A stretch of 35,962 bases of DNA. It comes from Chromobacterium haemolyticum DSM 19808 (GTDB lineage Bacteria; Pseudomonadota; Gammaproteobacteria; Burkholderiales; Chromobacteriaceae). Within the stretch, counting starts at the first letter, position 1. Every line of letters starts with the position of its first letter. Made by a program: the position numbers and the translations under genes. Below are positions 8,217 to 17,699 of this stretch, one piece after another. The notes beneath the pieces were generated by a model. The model was given only the letters and a program-made list of their open reading frames with translations, ran no database searches and was not told the origin of the DNA. The DNA lies in NCBI RefSeq assembly GCF_000711885.1, contig NZ_JONK01000039.1, positions 1-35,962 of the forward strand, written 5' to 3'.

Positions 8217-8619
8217 CGCATTTTCTCCAGTGGGCATCGCGGTGTTTTTGATTTTAAGAATTCATTTGGCATTTGAGAGCCTATCTCTGCCTATAGCACG
8301 GCTGTGGCCGCGGCGGCGCCTGCGTAGCTTTGCTGAGCGTTATTACTGATGGCGAAAAGCGGCCGGCATGATCGATAGTTGAAAGTTGCCCGCGGCGGGG
8401 AAAAGGATAATCGCGACGCTGATTGAAGCCGCGAGGAAGGCGAGAGCCTGCTCATAGCGGCTTTTGTCGCGCGGGCGCCGCAGCGGCGGGCCTGTTCTTT
8501 GTGTCTGGCGGGCGCCCGAGCGAAAACTCCGGCTCCCATCAGATTTGCATCAGGATTCGCCCGCGGGGCTGGGGGACACTTTCCCGGTCCAAGCACGAGC
8601 CCGGCAGGGCGTTTGACCG
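8217..8619. promoter_or_regulatory. Divergent 403-base intergenic region upstream of the cytochrome operon and invF
   Basis: No convincing gene is present. The region separates the - strand cytochrome operon from the + strand T3SS island and should hold both promoters. The end near the cytochrome is AT-richer (about 8240-8275), as expected of a promoter. A GCGGGCGCC motif occurs twice in direct orientation about 40 bases apart near 8470-8515. I cannot assign -35/-10 boxes with confidence. In Salmonella, invH lies upstream of invF; no such gene is seen here. Confidence 0.5.
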
Positions 8620-9399
8620 ATGACCGATAACGATGTGTTGCACCCGCTGGAGACTTTGGAGGCCGCCGCCAAGCGCTGCGCGCCGGCCCAGGACGTCTGG
8701 TTGCTGCCGCCGCGCCGGGAAGAGGCGCGGTTGGAATTGAGCTGGGAAGACGGCGCGGAAGCGCTGACCCTGGCGGCGGATTGGCAGGGCCTGCTGTTGC
8801 TGGACCGCGTGGAAGTGAGCGTGGTTGCCGGCGCGCTGCCGTTTCAGCCTGTCCGGCTGGAGGCGTTCAGCAAGCTGCTGGCCTTCGTCGACGAAGCCAA
8901 GGCCGACGAGGCGCGAGACGCGGACGCGCCTGCAAGCGAGGCGCGCTGCGCGCAATTGCCGCTGGTCGATCTGGCGGCCTGGCAGGACCGCAAGCGTTGC
9001 GAGTACTGGTTCTTGCTGCAAGTGTTGACGCCGTCGCCGGCCTTCGCCGCGCTGCTGGCGCTGCTGCGCCGCAGCGAGAGCTACTGGCTGGTGCGTTTCC
9101 TGCTGGCCCAGTCCGCCTGCGGCGACAAGTTGCAGGCGCTGGGCGAGCGCTACGGCGTGTCTTACTCCCACTTCCGCCGCTTGTGCCGCCATGCGCTGGG
9201 CAACGCGGCCAAGACCGAGCTGCGAGACTGGCGCATGGCCCGTTCGCTGCTGGACGTGGCGGAGGGACGGGAAAACCTGACCCAGGTGGCGCTCAAGCAC
9301 GGCTACGCCTCGTCGTCGCATTTTTCCAATGAAATCAAGGGGCTGATCGGCGTTTCGCCTCGCGGTCTGTCCAACATCATTCAACTGGCCACCAAATGA
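8620..9399 (+). CDS. invF: AraC-family T3SS transcriptional activator InvF
   Basis: This is probably the activator of the translocon and effector genes, working with the chaperone SicA as in Salmonella. The C-terminal third holds an AraC/XylS double helix-turn-helix: SYSHFRRLCRHALG and, later, LTQVALKHGYASSSHFSNEIKGLIGVSPRGL, with the usual GY..SSHF signature. The N-terminal region (about residues 1-150) is not recognisable. At 259 residues it is close to the Salmonella protein. The start ATG has only a weak AGGG-like site upstream, so the exact start is uncertain. The stop overlaps the invG start in an ATGA arrangement, which indicates translational coupling. Position as the first gene of the island matches SPI-1. 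Confidence 0.85.
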   Translation: MTDNDVLHPLETLEAAAKRCAPAQDVWLLPPRREEARLELSWEDGAEALTLAADWQGLLLLDRVEVSVVAGALPFQPVRLEAFSKLLAFVDEAKADEARDADAPASEARCAQLPLVDLAAWQDRKRCEYWFLLQVLTPSPAFAALLALLRRSESYWLVRFLLAQSACGDKLQALGERYGVSYSHFRRLCRHALGNAAKTELRDWRMARSLLDVAEGRENLTQVALKHGYASSSHFSNEIKGLIGVSPRGLSNIIQLATK

Positions 9400-11135
9400 A
9401 TCGAAGCTTTTTATCCGCCGCGCTGCTGGCCGCGGCGCTGCTCGCGTCCGTGCCGGCCGCCGCCGCGCCGGAACCGGCGCGCGCCGCCGACTCCGCCGGC
9501 TACGTTGCCAAGAAGGAGGGCCTGCGTTCTTTCTTCGACGCGATTTCCTCGCGGCTGAAAAAGCCGGTGATCGTCAGCAAGCAGGCGGCGCGCAAGCAGA
9601 TCAGCGGCGATTTCGACTTGGCCAACCCGCAGGCGTTGCTGGACAAGATGACCCAGCAGTTGGGCCTGATCTGGTATCACGACGGCCAGGCCATCTATGT
9701 CTACGACGCCAGCGAAACCCGCAATGCGGTGGTGTCGCTGCGCAATGTGTCGCTCTCCGCCTTCAACGACTTCCTGCGCAAGTCCGGCCTCTACGACAAA
9801 CGCTATCCGCTGCGCGGCGATAATCGCAGCGGCACTTTCTATGTGTCCGGTCCGCCGGTTTTCGTGGATCTGGTGGTCAACGCCGCCGGCTTCATGGACA
9901 AGCAGAGCGACGGTATCGAACTGGGCCGGCAAAAGATTGGCGTGGTGCGGCTCAACAACACCTTCGTCAGCGACCGCAGCTATGAGTTGCGCGATCAGAA
10001 AATCGTCATCCCCGGCATGGCCACGGTGATCGAAAAGCTGCTGCAGGGCGAAGACAAGCCCTTGCAGACCGCCGGCGTGAATCCGGTACGGCCGCCGGCG
10101 CGGGGCAGCGACATCCCGGCGATGCCGGACTTTCCCGCCAGCGGCGAGCTGAAGGCGCCGGCCTACCAGGCCGGCCTCAGCCTGCCGGACGCGCTGAAGC
10201 AGGACGCGGCGGCCGGCGACATCAAGGTGATCGCCTATCCGGACACCAACAGCCTGCTGATCAAGGGCACCGCCGAACAGGTGCGCTTCATCGAAAACCT
10301 GGCGCTGGCGCTGGACGTGGCCAAGCGCCACGTCGAGCTGTCGCTGTGGATCATAGATCTGGACAAGGGCGATCTGGACCAGTTGGGCGTCAACTGGAGC
10401 GGCAGCGTCACCGTGGGCAACAAGCTGGGCGTGGCGCTGAACCCCAGCAGCTCGATCAGCACCCTGGACGGCACCCGCTTCATCGCCTCGGTGATGGCGC
10501 TGTCGCAGAAGAACAAGGCCAATGTGGTGTCGCGCCCGGTGGTGCTGACCCAGGAGAACGTGCCGGCCATCTTCGACAATAACCGCACCTTCTACGCCAA
10601 GCTGGTGGGCGAGCGCAACGCCAGCTTGCAACACGTGACCTACGGCACCCTGGTCAGCGTGCTGCCGCGTTTCTCCGCCGACGGCCAGATCGAGATGTCG
10701 CTGAACATCGAGGACGGCCGCGAGGCCAAGACGCCTGATTACGACAGGGACCCGCAGGATGCCTTGCCCGAGGTGGGCCGCACCCGCATCAGCACCGTGG
10801 CGCGCGTGCCGCAGGGCAAGAGCCTGTTGATAGGCGGCTACACCCGCGACGCCAATATCGAACAGAACAACAAGGTGCCGTTCTTGGGGAGCTTGCCCTT
10901 GGTGGGCGGCCTGTTCCGCTACCGCAGCCAGAACCAGAGCAATACCGTGCGCGTGTTCCTGATCCAGCCGCGCGAGATCGACGACCCGTTGACGCCGGAC
11001 GCCAGCGATCTATCGGCGGCGGTAGCCAAGGAGGGCGGCATCGCCAGCGATCCGCTGCAGCAATGGGTGCGGGACTACCTAGACCGCGAGCAACGCGCCG
11101 AGGGCGCGGCCAAGGGCGCTACGCGTGGACATTAG
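9396..11135 (+). CDS. invG: T3SS outer-membrane secretin InvG (SctC)
   Basis: This forms the outer-membrane ring through which the needle passes. A cleavable signal peptide is clear ([19 protein letters not shown] followed by Pro/Ala-rich sequence). N0/N1/N3-type ring domains follow, with segments such as [19 protein letters not shown] and [21 protein letters not shown]. The C-terminal secretin domain shows [34 protein letters not shown] and the end motif [17 protein letters not shown]. The length (579 aa) is close to Salmonella InvG (562 aa). It starts within the invF stop codon and overlaps invE by 11 bases. In Salmonella, targeting needs the pilotin InvH; no invH is seen in the window. Confidence 0.95.
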   Translation: MNRSFLSAALLAAALLASVPAAAAPEPARAADSAGYVAKKEGLRSFFDAISSRLKKPVIVSKQAARKQISGDFDLANPQALLDKMTQQLGLIWYHDGQAIYVYDASETRNAVVSLRNVSLSAFNDFLRKSGLYDKRYPLRGDNRSGTFYVSGPPVFVDLVVNAAGFMDKQSDGIELGRQKIGVVRLNNTFVSDRSYELRDQKIVIPGMATVIEKLLQGEDKPLQTAGVNPVRPPARGSDIPAMPDFPASGELKAPAYQAGLSLPDALKQDAAAGDIKVIAYPDTNSLLIKGTAEQVRFIENLALALDVAKRHVELSLWIIDLDKGDLDQLGVNWSGSVTVGNKLGVALNPSSSISTLDGTRFIASVMALSQKNKANVVSRPVVLTQENVPAIFDNNRTFYAKLVGERNASLQHVTYGTLVSVLPRFSADGQIEMSLNIEDGREAKTPDYDRDPQDALPEVGRTRISTVARVPQGKSLLIGGYTRDANIEQNNKVPFLGSLPLVGGLFRYRSQNQSNTVRVFLIQPREIDDPLTPDASDLSAAVAKEGGIASDPLQQWVRDYLDREQRAEGAAKGATRGH

Positions 11136-12258
11136 CGGCCGTCCGCCACCGGTCTTTGGCGTCCGCTCGCCCAAGCACCAGGCCAAGCTGGACGCTCAGC
11201 GCGACGCCCAGCGTCAGGGCGAGGCCCGGCAGGCGGACGCGCAGCAGGTGGAGGACGCCAGCCCGGCGGCCGAGGTGCAGCGCTTTGTCCAATCCACCGA
11301 TGAAATGTCCGCGGCGCTGACCCAGTTCCGCAACCGCCGCGATTACGACAAGAAGCTGGGCCATCTGGCCGACAGCTTCGAACGGGTGCTGGACGAGGAG
11401 GCCCAGCCCAAGGCGCAGCAGATCGTGAACGTGGCCAAGTCCCACGGGGTCAGCGCCGAGGAGTTGCTGCGCCAAGCGCGTTCCTTGTTCCCGGACGACA
11501 GCGATCTGGTGCTGGTGCTGCGCGAACTGTTGCGTCGCCGTCAGCTGGACGAGGTGGTGCGCAAGCGCCTGCAGGCCCTGCTCAAGCAGGTGGAGGACCA
11601 GGCCGAGGCCAAGCCTTTGAAGGCCGGCATCAATTGCGCGCTGAAGGCGAGGCTGTTTGGCAAGGCGCTGTCGCTGAGCCCCGGCCTGCTGCGCGCCAGC
11701 TACCGCCAGTTTCTGGAGAGCGAGGCGGCGGAAGTGGAGATTTACGCCGACTGGGTGGGCAGCTACGGCTACCAACGCAGAGCGGTGGTGTTGGACTTCA
11801 TCGAAGGCGCGTTGCTGGCCGACATCGATTCGCTGGACGCCAGCTGTTCGCGGCTGGAGTTCGGCAATCTCCTGGGCCGGCTGAGCCAGCTCAAGCTGCT
11901 GCGTTCGGCCGACGCGCTCTTCGTCGGCCGCATGTTGAGCAATCCGCAGGTGTGCGCCTTCAACCCCAGCGAGGCGGATTGGTTGTTGTTTCTGCTGTCG
12001 CTGCTGCAACAGCCGCAGCAACTGGACGGCTTGCTGGCGGAGACGGTGGGCGACACCGCCTTGCTCAGCCGCCACAGCGAGCATTCCACCTTGTTGCAGG
12101 CGCTGTACCAGGCTTGCAAGGCGCTGCCGCCGCAGCTGTTCGTCGACGAACGCTGGCTGGACGCCTTGCAGGAGGAGTTCCGCCATCTGGCGGCCATCGC
12201 TTACCGCCACGAACTGGCCGAGCGCCGGCGCGAGGCCGAGGGCGGCGGCGCGGAGTAA
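11125..12258 (+). CDS. invE: T3SS gatekeeper InvE (SctW, YopN/TyeA family)
   Basis: This cytoplasmic gatekeeper orders secretion so that translocators leave before effectors, by contacting the export gate and the translocator-chaperone complexes. The 377-residue protein is almost entirely helical and matches Salmonella InvE (372 aa) in length and position. The segment [20 protein letters not shown] opens the YopN-like part, and a TyeA-like C-terminal part ends near [20 protein letters not shown]. The start is a GTG inside the end of invG, with AAGGG eight bases upstream, so the two genes are translationally coupled. The gene is followed at once by a strong intrinsic terminator that divides the island here. 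Confidence 0.9.
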   Translation: MDISGRPPPVFGVRSPKHQAKLDAQRDAQRQGEARQADAQQVEDASPAAEVQRFVQSTDEMSAALTQFRNRRDYDKKLGHLADSFERVLDEEAQPKAQQIVNVAKSHGVSAEELLRQARSLFPDDSDLVLVLRELLRRRQLDEVVRKRLQALLKQVEDQAEAKPLKAGINCALKARLFGKALSLSPGLLRASYRQFLESEAAEVEIYADWVGSYGYQRRAVVLDFIEGALLADIDSLDASCSRLEFGNLLGRLSQLKLLRSADALFVGRMLSNPQVCAFNPSEADWLLFLLSLLQQPQQLDGLLAETVGDTALLSRHSEHSTLLQALYQACKALPPQLFVDERWLDALQEEFRHLAAIAYRHELAERRREAEGGGAE

Positions 12259-12267
12259 ACGAGAGCC

Positions 12268-12313
12268 GCCAGGCAAGGCGGGGAGATACGTCCCGTCTTG
12301 CCTGGCTGTTTTT
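12268..12313 (+). terminator. Strong intrinsic (Rho-independent) terminator between invE and invA
   Basis: GCCAGGCAAG (12268-12277) pairs perfectly with CTTGCCTGGC (12297-12306). The inner bases 12278-12283 continue the stem with 12291-12296 using G-T wobbles at two steps, leaving a loop of about seven bases. The stem is followed by TG and five T residues (12309-12313). It begins nine bases after the invE stop codon and faces the invF-G-E transcript. Confidence 0.85.
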
Positions 12314-12315
12314 CC

Positions 12316-12335
12316 CGGCGGGCCGCGGCCCGCCG
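12316..12335. repeat. 20-base perfect GC palindrome upstream of invA
   Basis: CGGCGGGCCGCGGCCCGCCG equals its own reverse complement. It lies three bases after the terminator T-tract and 29 bases before the invA start. It could be a dyad-symmetric operator for invA or a second RNA hairpin that protects the invA mRNA 5' end. Confidence 0.6.
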
Positions 12336-12364
12336 CCAATATCGAATCGCTTGGATGACTAACG

Positions 12365-14428
12365 GTGTTTAATTCCCTGCTCAACGGCGCGCGCTCGCGG
12401 CCGGAATTGCTGATCCTGCTGTTGATGGTGATGATCATCGCGATGCTGATCATCCCCTTGCCCACCTATTTGGTGGACTTCCTGATCGGCCTCAACATCG
12501 TGATCGCCGTGCTGGTGTTCATGGGCTCGTTCTACATCGACCGCATCCTCAGTTTTTCCACCTTTCCCTCGGTGCTGCTGATCACCACGCTGTTCCGGCT
12601 GGCGCTGTCCATCAGCACCAGCCGCCTGATCCTGATCGAGGCCGACGCGGGCGAGATCATCAACACCTTTGGCCAGTTCGTCATCGGCGACAGCCTGGCG
12701 GTGGGCTTCGTGGTGTTTTCCATCGTCACCGTGGTGCAGTTCATCGTGATCACCAAGGGTTCGGAACGGGTGGCCGAGGTGGCGGCGCGCTTCTCGCTGG
12801 ACGGCATGCCCGGCAAACAGATGAGCATCGACGCCGACCTCAAGGCCGGCATCGTGGACGCCGACGGCGCGCGCGAACGCCGCAGCGTGCTGGAACGCGA
12901 AAGCCAGCTTTACGGCTCCTTCGACGGCGCGATGAAGTTCATCAAGGGCGACGCCATCGCCGGCATCATCATCATCTTCGTCAACTTCATCGGCGGCATC
13001 GCCGTGGGCATGACCCAGCACGGCATGGACCTGTCCACCGCGCTGTCCACCTACACCATGCTCACCATCGGCGATGGCCTAGTGGCGCAGATTCCCGCGC
13101 TGCTGATCGCCATCAGCGCCGGCTTCATCGTCACTCGCGTCAACGGCGACAGCGACAATATGGGCCGCAACATCATGAGCCAGTTGCTGGGCAACCCGTT
13201 CGTGCTGGTGGTGACCGCGGTGCTGGCATTGGCGGTGGGCATGCTGCCCGGCTTTCCGCTGATCGTGTTCCTGATCCTGGCCGCGGCTTTGGGCGGCTTG
13301 TTCTATTACAAGCGCCGCATGGCACGCAAAGGCCCGTCGGGCGCGGCCCAGACTCCCGCGAGCGCGGCCGCCGGCGCAACGCCGGCGGGCGGCAAGGACA
13401 GCACCCTGGGCCTGATCGGCAACCTGGACAAAGTGGCGGCGGAGACCGTGCCGCTGATCCTGCTGGTGCCCAAGGCGCGCCGCGCCGCGCTGGAACAGGC
13501 TCAGCTGGCCGAGCGGCTGCGCAGTCAGTTTTTCATCGACTACGGTGTGCGGCTGCCGGATATGCTGCTGCGCGATGGTGAAGGCCTGCCGGACAACCGG
13601 GTGGCGGTGCTGATCAACGAAATCCGCGCCGACGAGTTCGAGCTGCATTTCGATCTGGTGCGCGTGGTCAATTACTCGGACGAGGCCGCCGCGCTTGGGG
13701 TGCGGCCGGTGTTCAGCACCCAGGGCGCCAGCCAGTGCGCCTGGGTGCGTCCGGCCGACGGCGACAAGCTGACCAAGCTGGGTTACCAGCTGCGCCCGGC
13801 GCTGGATGAACTTTACCTATGCCTGGCCGCGCTGCTGGCGCGCCACGTCAACGAATACTTCGGGGTCCAGGAAACCAAGCACATGCTGGACCAACTGGAA
13901 GCCAAATACCCGGACCTGCTCAAGGAAGTGCTGCGCCACGCCACGGTGCAGCGCATCGCCGAAGTGCTGCAGCGTCTGCTGGCCGAACGCATCTCGGTAC
14001 GCAATATGAAGCTGATCATGGAAGCACTGGCGCTGTGGGCGCCGCGCGAGAAGGACGTGATCAATCTGGTGGAGCACGTGCGCGGCGCGCTGGCGCGCTA
14101 CATCTGCCACAAGTTCGCCAGCGGCGGCGAGTTGCGCGCGGTGATGATGTCCGCCGAGGTGGAGGACATGGTGCGCAAGGGCATACGCCAGACCTCGGCG
14201 GGGGCCTTCCTCAACCTGGAGCCGGCGGCCTCGGACGAACTGATGGACTTGTTCGCGCTGGGTCTGGACGGCATGGGCATCGCGCACAAGGACTTGGTGT
14301 TGCTGGCCTCGGTGGATGTGCGGCGCTTCATCAAGAAACTGGTCGAAACCCGCTTCCGCGATCTGGAAGTGGTGTCCTTCGGCGAAATCGCCGACAGCGT
14401 GTCGGTGAACGTGATCAAAACCATCTAA
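12365..14428 (+). CDS. invA: T3SS export gate protein InvA (SctV)
   Basis: This is the major export-gate subunit. It forms a nonameric ring at the inner membrane, with a cytoplasmic domain that receives chaperone-substrate complexes. The first 320 or so residues hold about eight membrane segments and the highly conserved FHIPEP-family stretch SRLILIEADAGEI...FVIGDSLAVGFVVF. The loop motif GMPGKQMSIDADLKAG follows. The C-terminal cytoplasmic domain includes ETKHMLDQLEAKYPDLLKEV and ends in SVNVIKTI, as remembered for Salmonella InvA (685 aa; 687 here). The N-terminus aligns with the Salmonella start, supporting the GTG at 12365 despite a weak ribosome binding site. A five-codon ATG frame (12355-12372) overlaps that start. 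This is one of the best-conserved proteins in the window. Confidence 0.97.
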   Translation: MFNSLLNGARSRPELLILLLMVMIIAMLIIPLPTYLVDFLIGLNIVIAVLVFMGSFYIDRILSFSTFPSVLLITTLFRLALSISTSRLILIEADAGEIINTFGQFVIGDSLAVGFVVFSIVTVVQFIVITKGSERVAEVAARFSLDGMPGKQMSIDADLKAGIVDADGARERRSVLERESQLYGSFDGAMKFIKGDAIAGIIIIFVNFIGGIAVGMTQHGMDLSTALSTYTMLTIGDGLVAQIPALLIAISAGFIVTRVNGDSDNMGRNIMSQLLGNPFVLVVTAVLALAVGMLPGFPLIVFLILAAALGGLFYYKRRMARKGPSGAAQTPASAAAGATPAGGKDSTLGLIGNLDKVAAETVPLILLVPKARRAALEQAQLAERLRSQFFIDYGVRLPDMLLRDGEGLPDNRVAVLINEIRADEFELHFDLVRVVNYSDEAAALGVRPVFSTQGASQCAWVRPADGDKLTKLGYQLRPALDELYLCLAALLARHVNEYFGVQETKHMLDQLEAKYPDLLKEVLRHATVQRIAEVLQRLLAERISVRNMKLIMEALALWAPREKDVINLVEHVRGALARYICHKFASGGELRAVMMSAEVEDMVRKGIRQTSAGAFLNLEPAASDELMDLFALGLDGMGIAHKDLVLLASVDVRRFIKKLVETRFRDLEVVSFGEIADSVSVNVIKTI

Positions 14429-14436
14429 CCCCGGTT

Positions 14437-14478
14437 CCTTTAGAACCGATAGCGCGACAAACGTATCGGTTTTAAAGG
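14437..14478 (+). repeat. 15-bp stem-loop between invA and invB
   Basis: CCTTTAGAACCGATA (14437-14451) pairs with TATCGGTTTTAAAGG (14464-14478) with one G-T wobble and a 12-base loop. No T-tract follows, so a simple terminator is unlikely. The stem begins eight bases after the invA stop and ends 27 bases before the invB ATG. It may be an mRNA processing or stabilising structure, or a dyad DNA-binding site. Confidence 0.75.
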
Positions 14479-14505
14479 GGACTGGAATCAAAAAGGAATC
14501 CGCCT

Positions 14506-14913
14506 ATGTTCGCCATCGATATTGCCCAACTGGTCCGCTCCGCGTTGGAAGAGAGCGGCTGCGATCCCGCCCTGCTGGGCGAATTGGACAGCCATTCCAC
14601 CATCGCGCTGGACTTGCACGACCTGCCCAGCATCCATGTCAGCGCCCAGGACGGCGAGGTGTGGCTGTGGTCGCGGGTGGGCGAGCACAACGAGGCGGTG
14701 TTGGCCCAGCGCGCCGCCCAGCTCTTGCAGGACCTGATGCAGGGCTGCCATTTCGCCCGCGGCGGTCAACTGCAACTGGCCGCCAATGAGGGTTATCTGG
14801 AACTGAAGGCGATGGCGCACCCGGATTATCTGGCCGACGGCAAGCGCTTCTCCGAGGCGCTGAACGGCTTCTTCGACGCGCTGGAGCGCTTCAGCGAGTC
14901 GCTGCTGCGATGA
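14506..14913 (+). CDS. invB: T3SS effector chaperone InvB (class IB)
   Basis: A small acidic cytoplasmic chaperone of 135 residues, the same length as I recall for Salmonella InvB, which escorts SipA and several Sop effectors to the sorting platform. It has the alpha/beta arrangement of the family, with hydrophobic strands such as [24 protein letters not shown] and a C-terminal amphipathic helix ([14 protein letters not shown]). AAGGA lies at suitable spacing before the ATG. The stop overlaps the invC start as ATGA. The obvious client here is the SipA homologue encoded further downstream; effectors encoded elsewhere are also likely. Confidence 0.88.
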   Translation: MFAIDIAQLVRSALEESGCDPALLGELDSHSTIALDLHDLPSIHVSAQDGEVWLWSRVGEHNEAVLAQRAAQLLQDLMQGCHFARGGQLQLAANEGYLELKAMAHPDYLADGKRFSEALNGFFDALERFSESLLR

Positions 14914-16199
14914 AAGCGCCGCGCCTGCTGCGCCGGCTGGCGTATCCGCAACGCCTGTCCGGCCCCATTCTGGAAGCCGCGCTGCCCGAGGTGGCGATAG
15001 GCGAGCTGTGCGACATCCGCCGCAGCTGGCAAGACCGCGACGTGGTGGCCCGCGCCCAGGTGGTGGGCTTTCAAGGCCCGCGCGCGGTGCTCAGCCTGAT
15101 CGGCAACGCGCGCGGCCTGTCGCGCGAGGCAGTGTTGCAGCCCACCGGCCGCGCCTTGGCCGCCTGGATCGGCGAATCGGCGCTGGGCGCGGTGCTGGAC
15201 CCCACCGGCCGCATCGTTGAGCGCTTCGCGCCCGAGGCCGGCGTGGGCGGCGAGGAGCGCGGCATCGATGCCGACCCGCCGCCGTACTCTCGGCGCGTGG
15301 GCATACGCGAGCCGCTGGCTACCGGGGTGCGCGCCATCGACGGCCTGCTGACCTGCGGCGTGGGCCAGCGCGTCGGCATCTTCGCCTCCGCCGGCTGCGG
15401 CAAGACCATGCTGATGCACATGCTGATCGAGCAGAGCGACGCTGACGTTTTCGTCATCGGCCTGATCGGCGAGCGCGGCCGCGAAGTGACGGAGTTCGCC
15501 GAATCGCTGCGGGCCTCGCCCAAGCGCGATCGCTGCGCGCTGGTGTTCGCCACCTCGGACTTCTCCTCGGTGGACCGCTGCAACGCGGCGCTGCTGGCCA
15601 CCACGGTGGCCGAGTACTTCCGCGATCAGGGCAAGAAAGTGGTGCTCTTCGTCGACTCCATGACCCGCTACGCCCGCGCGCTGCGCGACGTGGCGCTGGC
15701 CGCGGGAGAACCGCCGGCTCGGCGAGGCTACCCGGCCTCGGTGTTCGACAGCCTGCCGCGGCTGCTGGAGCGCCCCGGCGCCACCCGCGGCGGCAGCATT
15801 ACCGCCTTCTACACCGTGCTGCTGGAAAGCGACGACGAGCCGGACCCGATGGCGGACGAGATCCGCTCCATTCTGGACGGCCACATCTATCTGAGCCGCA
15901 AGCTGGCCGGCCAGGGCCATTACCCGGCCATCGACGTGCTCAAGAGCGCCAGCCGCGTGGCCGGCCAGGTGTGCGACAGCGGCCATCTAGAGGCGGCCTC
16001 GGCGCTGCGCGCCTTGATGGCGCGGCTGGAGGAGCTGCAAGTCTTCATCGACCTGGGCGAATACCGCCCGGGCGAGAACGCGGACAACGACCGCGCGATG
16101 AACGCCCGCGACGCGCTGCGCCGCTGGCTGCGCCAGCCGGTGGACGAGGGCGCGGGGTTCGCCGACACCCTGCGCAGCCTGCATGAGCTTGTTGCCTAA
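14910..16199 (+). CDS. invC: T3SS ATPase InvC (SctN)
   Basis: This hexameric ATPase strips chaperones from substrates and unfolds them at the base of the export gate. The Walker A motif is ASAGCGKTM with Lys165, the same number as the catalytic Lys reported for Salmonella InvC. The Walker B region is [23 protein letters not shown]-synthase beta-type motifs follow, including [23 protein letters not shown]. The length (429 aa) is normal for the family. The ATG overlaps the invB stop, and invI begins 17 bases before the invC stop, so invB-invC-invI are coupled. Confidence 0.97.
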   Translation: MKAPRLLRRLAYPQRLSGPILEAALPEVAIGELCDIRRSWQDRDVVARAQVVGFQGPRAVLSLIGNARGLSREAVLQPTGRALAAWIGESALGAVLDPTGRIVERFAPEAGVGGEERGIDADPPPYSRRVGIREPLATGVRAIDGLLTCGVGQRVGIFASAGCGKTMLMHMLIEQSDADVFVIGLIGERGREVTEFAESLRASPKRDRCALVFATSDFSSVDRCNAALLATTVAEYFRDQGKKVVLFVDSMTRYARALRDVALAAGEPPARRGYPASVFDSLPRLLERPGATRGGSITAFYTVLLESDDEPDPMADEIRSILDGHIYLSRKLAGQGHYPAIDVLKSASRVAGQVCDSGHLEAASALRALMARLEELQVFIDLGEYRPGENADNDRAMNARDALRRWLRQPVDEGAGFADTLRSLHELVA

Positions 16200-16635
16200 G
16201 CTGGGCGCGCTGCTGCGCCGTTGTCAGGCGGCGCAATCGCGTTGCGAGGCCGAGCTGGTTCAGCTGGCGCGCCAGGACGGCGCGTTGGCGGCGGAGCAAG
16301 AGGCGCTGGCTTCGCAGGGCCAGGGCCTGCGCCAATTGCTGCTGGCGCAACGGCCGGCCGGGGCGATGAGCCGCGGCCAGCTCTTCGCGTTGCAGCGCAA
16401 GCAGGCGGTGCTCCGCCGCCAGTTGCAAAACCTGGACCTGCAAAGCGGACAGTTGGAGGAGCAGCGCCAAGGCCTGGCCGGCCGGCGCGAGGAACAACAG
16501 GCTTTGCGCCGGCAATGGCTGCGCAAGGAAGACAAATATCAACGCTGGGCCAAGTTGCAGCGCCGTCAGGAACGCATGCGGCGTTTGCGGCTGGACGAGG
16601 CCGAGCAGGAAGAGAGGACGATATGGAAGCGATGA
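16183..16635 (+). CDS. invI: T3SS central stalk protein InvI (SctO / SpaM)
   Basis: A 150-residue, highly charged coiled-coil protein that links the ATPase to the export gate, in the FliJ-like stalk role. The N-terminal [13 protein letters not shown] and the C-terminal [11 protein letters not shown] segments match those I recall from Salmonella InvI (147 aa). Nearly the whole chain is Gln/Arg/Glu/Leu-rich helix. The gene overlaps invC by 17 bases and invJ by 13 bases. Confidence 0.92.
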   Translation: MSLLPKLGALLRRCQAAQSRCEAELVQLARQDGALAAEQEALASQGQGLRQLLLAQRPAGAMSRGQLFALQRKQAVLRRQLQNLDLQSGQLEEQRQGLAGRREEQQALRRQWLRKEDKYQRWAKLQRRQERMRRLRLDEAEQEERTIWKR

Positions 16636-17699
16636 CGCCCATTCCCGCGCCGAGCGCGGACACCCGGCCGGCCACCGCGGCCGACGCGGACGGCGCCGCC
16701 GAGGCCTTTGCCCGCGAAGCCCAAAGACAGCGGCGAGACGCCGCCGATCCGGACCGCGACGGCGAGGACGTGGCCGGCGAACGCGAGCAAGACCGCTCCC
16801 GCCTGCCGGCAGGAACCTTGTGGCAACCGCCGCTGCCGCCGCAGTGGAATGCGGCGCGATTGAACGCCGGCGGCCGCCGCGCGGCGGAGGCCGCTTTGTC
16901 GGCGCCGGGCAAACGGGGGCAGGCGCCTTTGGGCGACGGAGAACGTCCGTCCGCCGATGCCCGCGGCAAGACCGCCGCGGGGCCGCAGGGCCTGCGCGCC
17001 GCGGCGGCGCTGGCAGCTGAGCACGCCGCCAGCCTGACGCCGGCGGCCGACGCGCCGGTCAAAGTCGGGGCGCAGACGCTGGGGGCGCTGTTCAAGGCCG
17101 AGCCGGCGCCGCGCAAAACCGAGCACGCGCCGGCCAAGGGCGAGGCCGCGCTGCCTGGGGCCGCCGCGCGCGTAGAAGCGTCTATCGCCATGTCCACGGC
17201 TACGCCGACGCCGCATGGACGGAGCGCGCCGAAAGCAGACGCCGCCGCGCCGGCTCCCGCGCCGACGCCGGCCGTCACGCGCGAAGGCGGCGAGGCGCGC
17301 AAGAACGAGACCGCGCCGGCGGTCGCCGCGCCGGTTGCGCCGCAGCAGGCCCAAGCGTCCGCGCCGGCGACGCCGCCGCGCGATACCGCGCCGCCGGCGC
17401 GGCCGCGCCAGGACCCGACCCCGGCTCAGGCACAAACGACCTTGTCCGCGGCCAGTGCGCCGGAACCGGCCCAGCCGGGCCTGACCTACCGCTTCCAGCG
17501 CTGGGGCGGCGAACACGCGGTGAACGTGCAAAGTCAGCCCGGCGGTGTGCTCAGCCTGCAGCCATCGGACAGCCTGGTGCAACAGCGTTTGGGCGAGCAA
17601 TGGCAGTCCGGCAACCCGCAGCAATGGCAGATGGCCCGCGACGACGGCCGCGAGCAGGGGCAGCAGCAGCCGCAGCGGGATGAGGAGGAGGACGCCTGA
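16623..17699 (+). CDS. invJ: T3SS needle-length / substrate-switch regulator InvJ (SctP / SpaN)
   Basis: A secreted regulator that ends needle growth and switches substrate class. The first 280 or so residues are low-complexity, rich in Ala, Pro, Arg and Lys, and poorly conserved. The C-terminal domain is clear: LTYRFQRWGGEHAVNVQSQ, then SLVQQRLGEQWQSGNPQQWQ, ending in an acidic EEEDA tail, matching the remembered end of Salmonella InvJ. At 358 residues it is slightly longer than the Salmonella protein (336 aa). The start is the ATG at 16623, inside the end of invI, with an AGAGAGGA ribosome binding site; the open frame extends further upstream but that part overlaps invI and is not credible. 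The stop overlaps the spaO start (TGATG). Confidence 0.9.
   Translation: MEAMTPIPAPSADTRPATAADADGAAEAFAREAQRQRRDAADPDRDGEDVAGEREQDRSRLPAGTLWQPPLPPQWNAARLNAGGRRAAEAALSAPGKRGQAPLGDGERPSADARGKTAAGPQGLRAAAALAAEHAASLTPAADAPVKVGAQTLGALFKAEPAPRKTEHAPAKGEAALPGAAARVEASIAMSTATPTPHGRSAPKADAAAPAPAPTPAVTREGGEARKNETAPAVAAPVAPQQAQASAPATPPRDTAPPARPRQDPTPAQAQTTLSAASAPEPAQPGLTYRFQRWGGEHAVNVQSQPGGVLSLQPSDSLVQQRLGEQWQSGNPQQWQMARDDGREQGQQQPQRDEEEDA

Noticed and set aside
8370-8420. TTGAAA ... GATAAT as an invF promoter
   Set aside because: The spacing between the boxes is about 21 bases, too long for a standard sigma-70 promoter, and no other support is available.
11119-12465. Long - strand open frame opposite invE
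   Set aside because: Gln/Leu/Arg-rich antisense shadow; it crosses the terminator and the invA start.
16621-17699. Frameshifted or chimeric gene in the Ala/Pro-rich invJ region
   Set aside because: The low-complexity N-terminal part is usual for needle-length regulators, and the conserved C-terminal domain is intact in the same frame.
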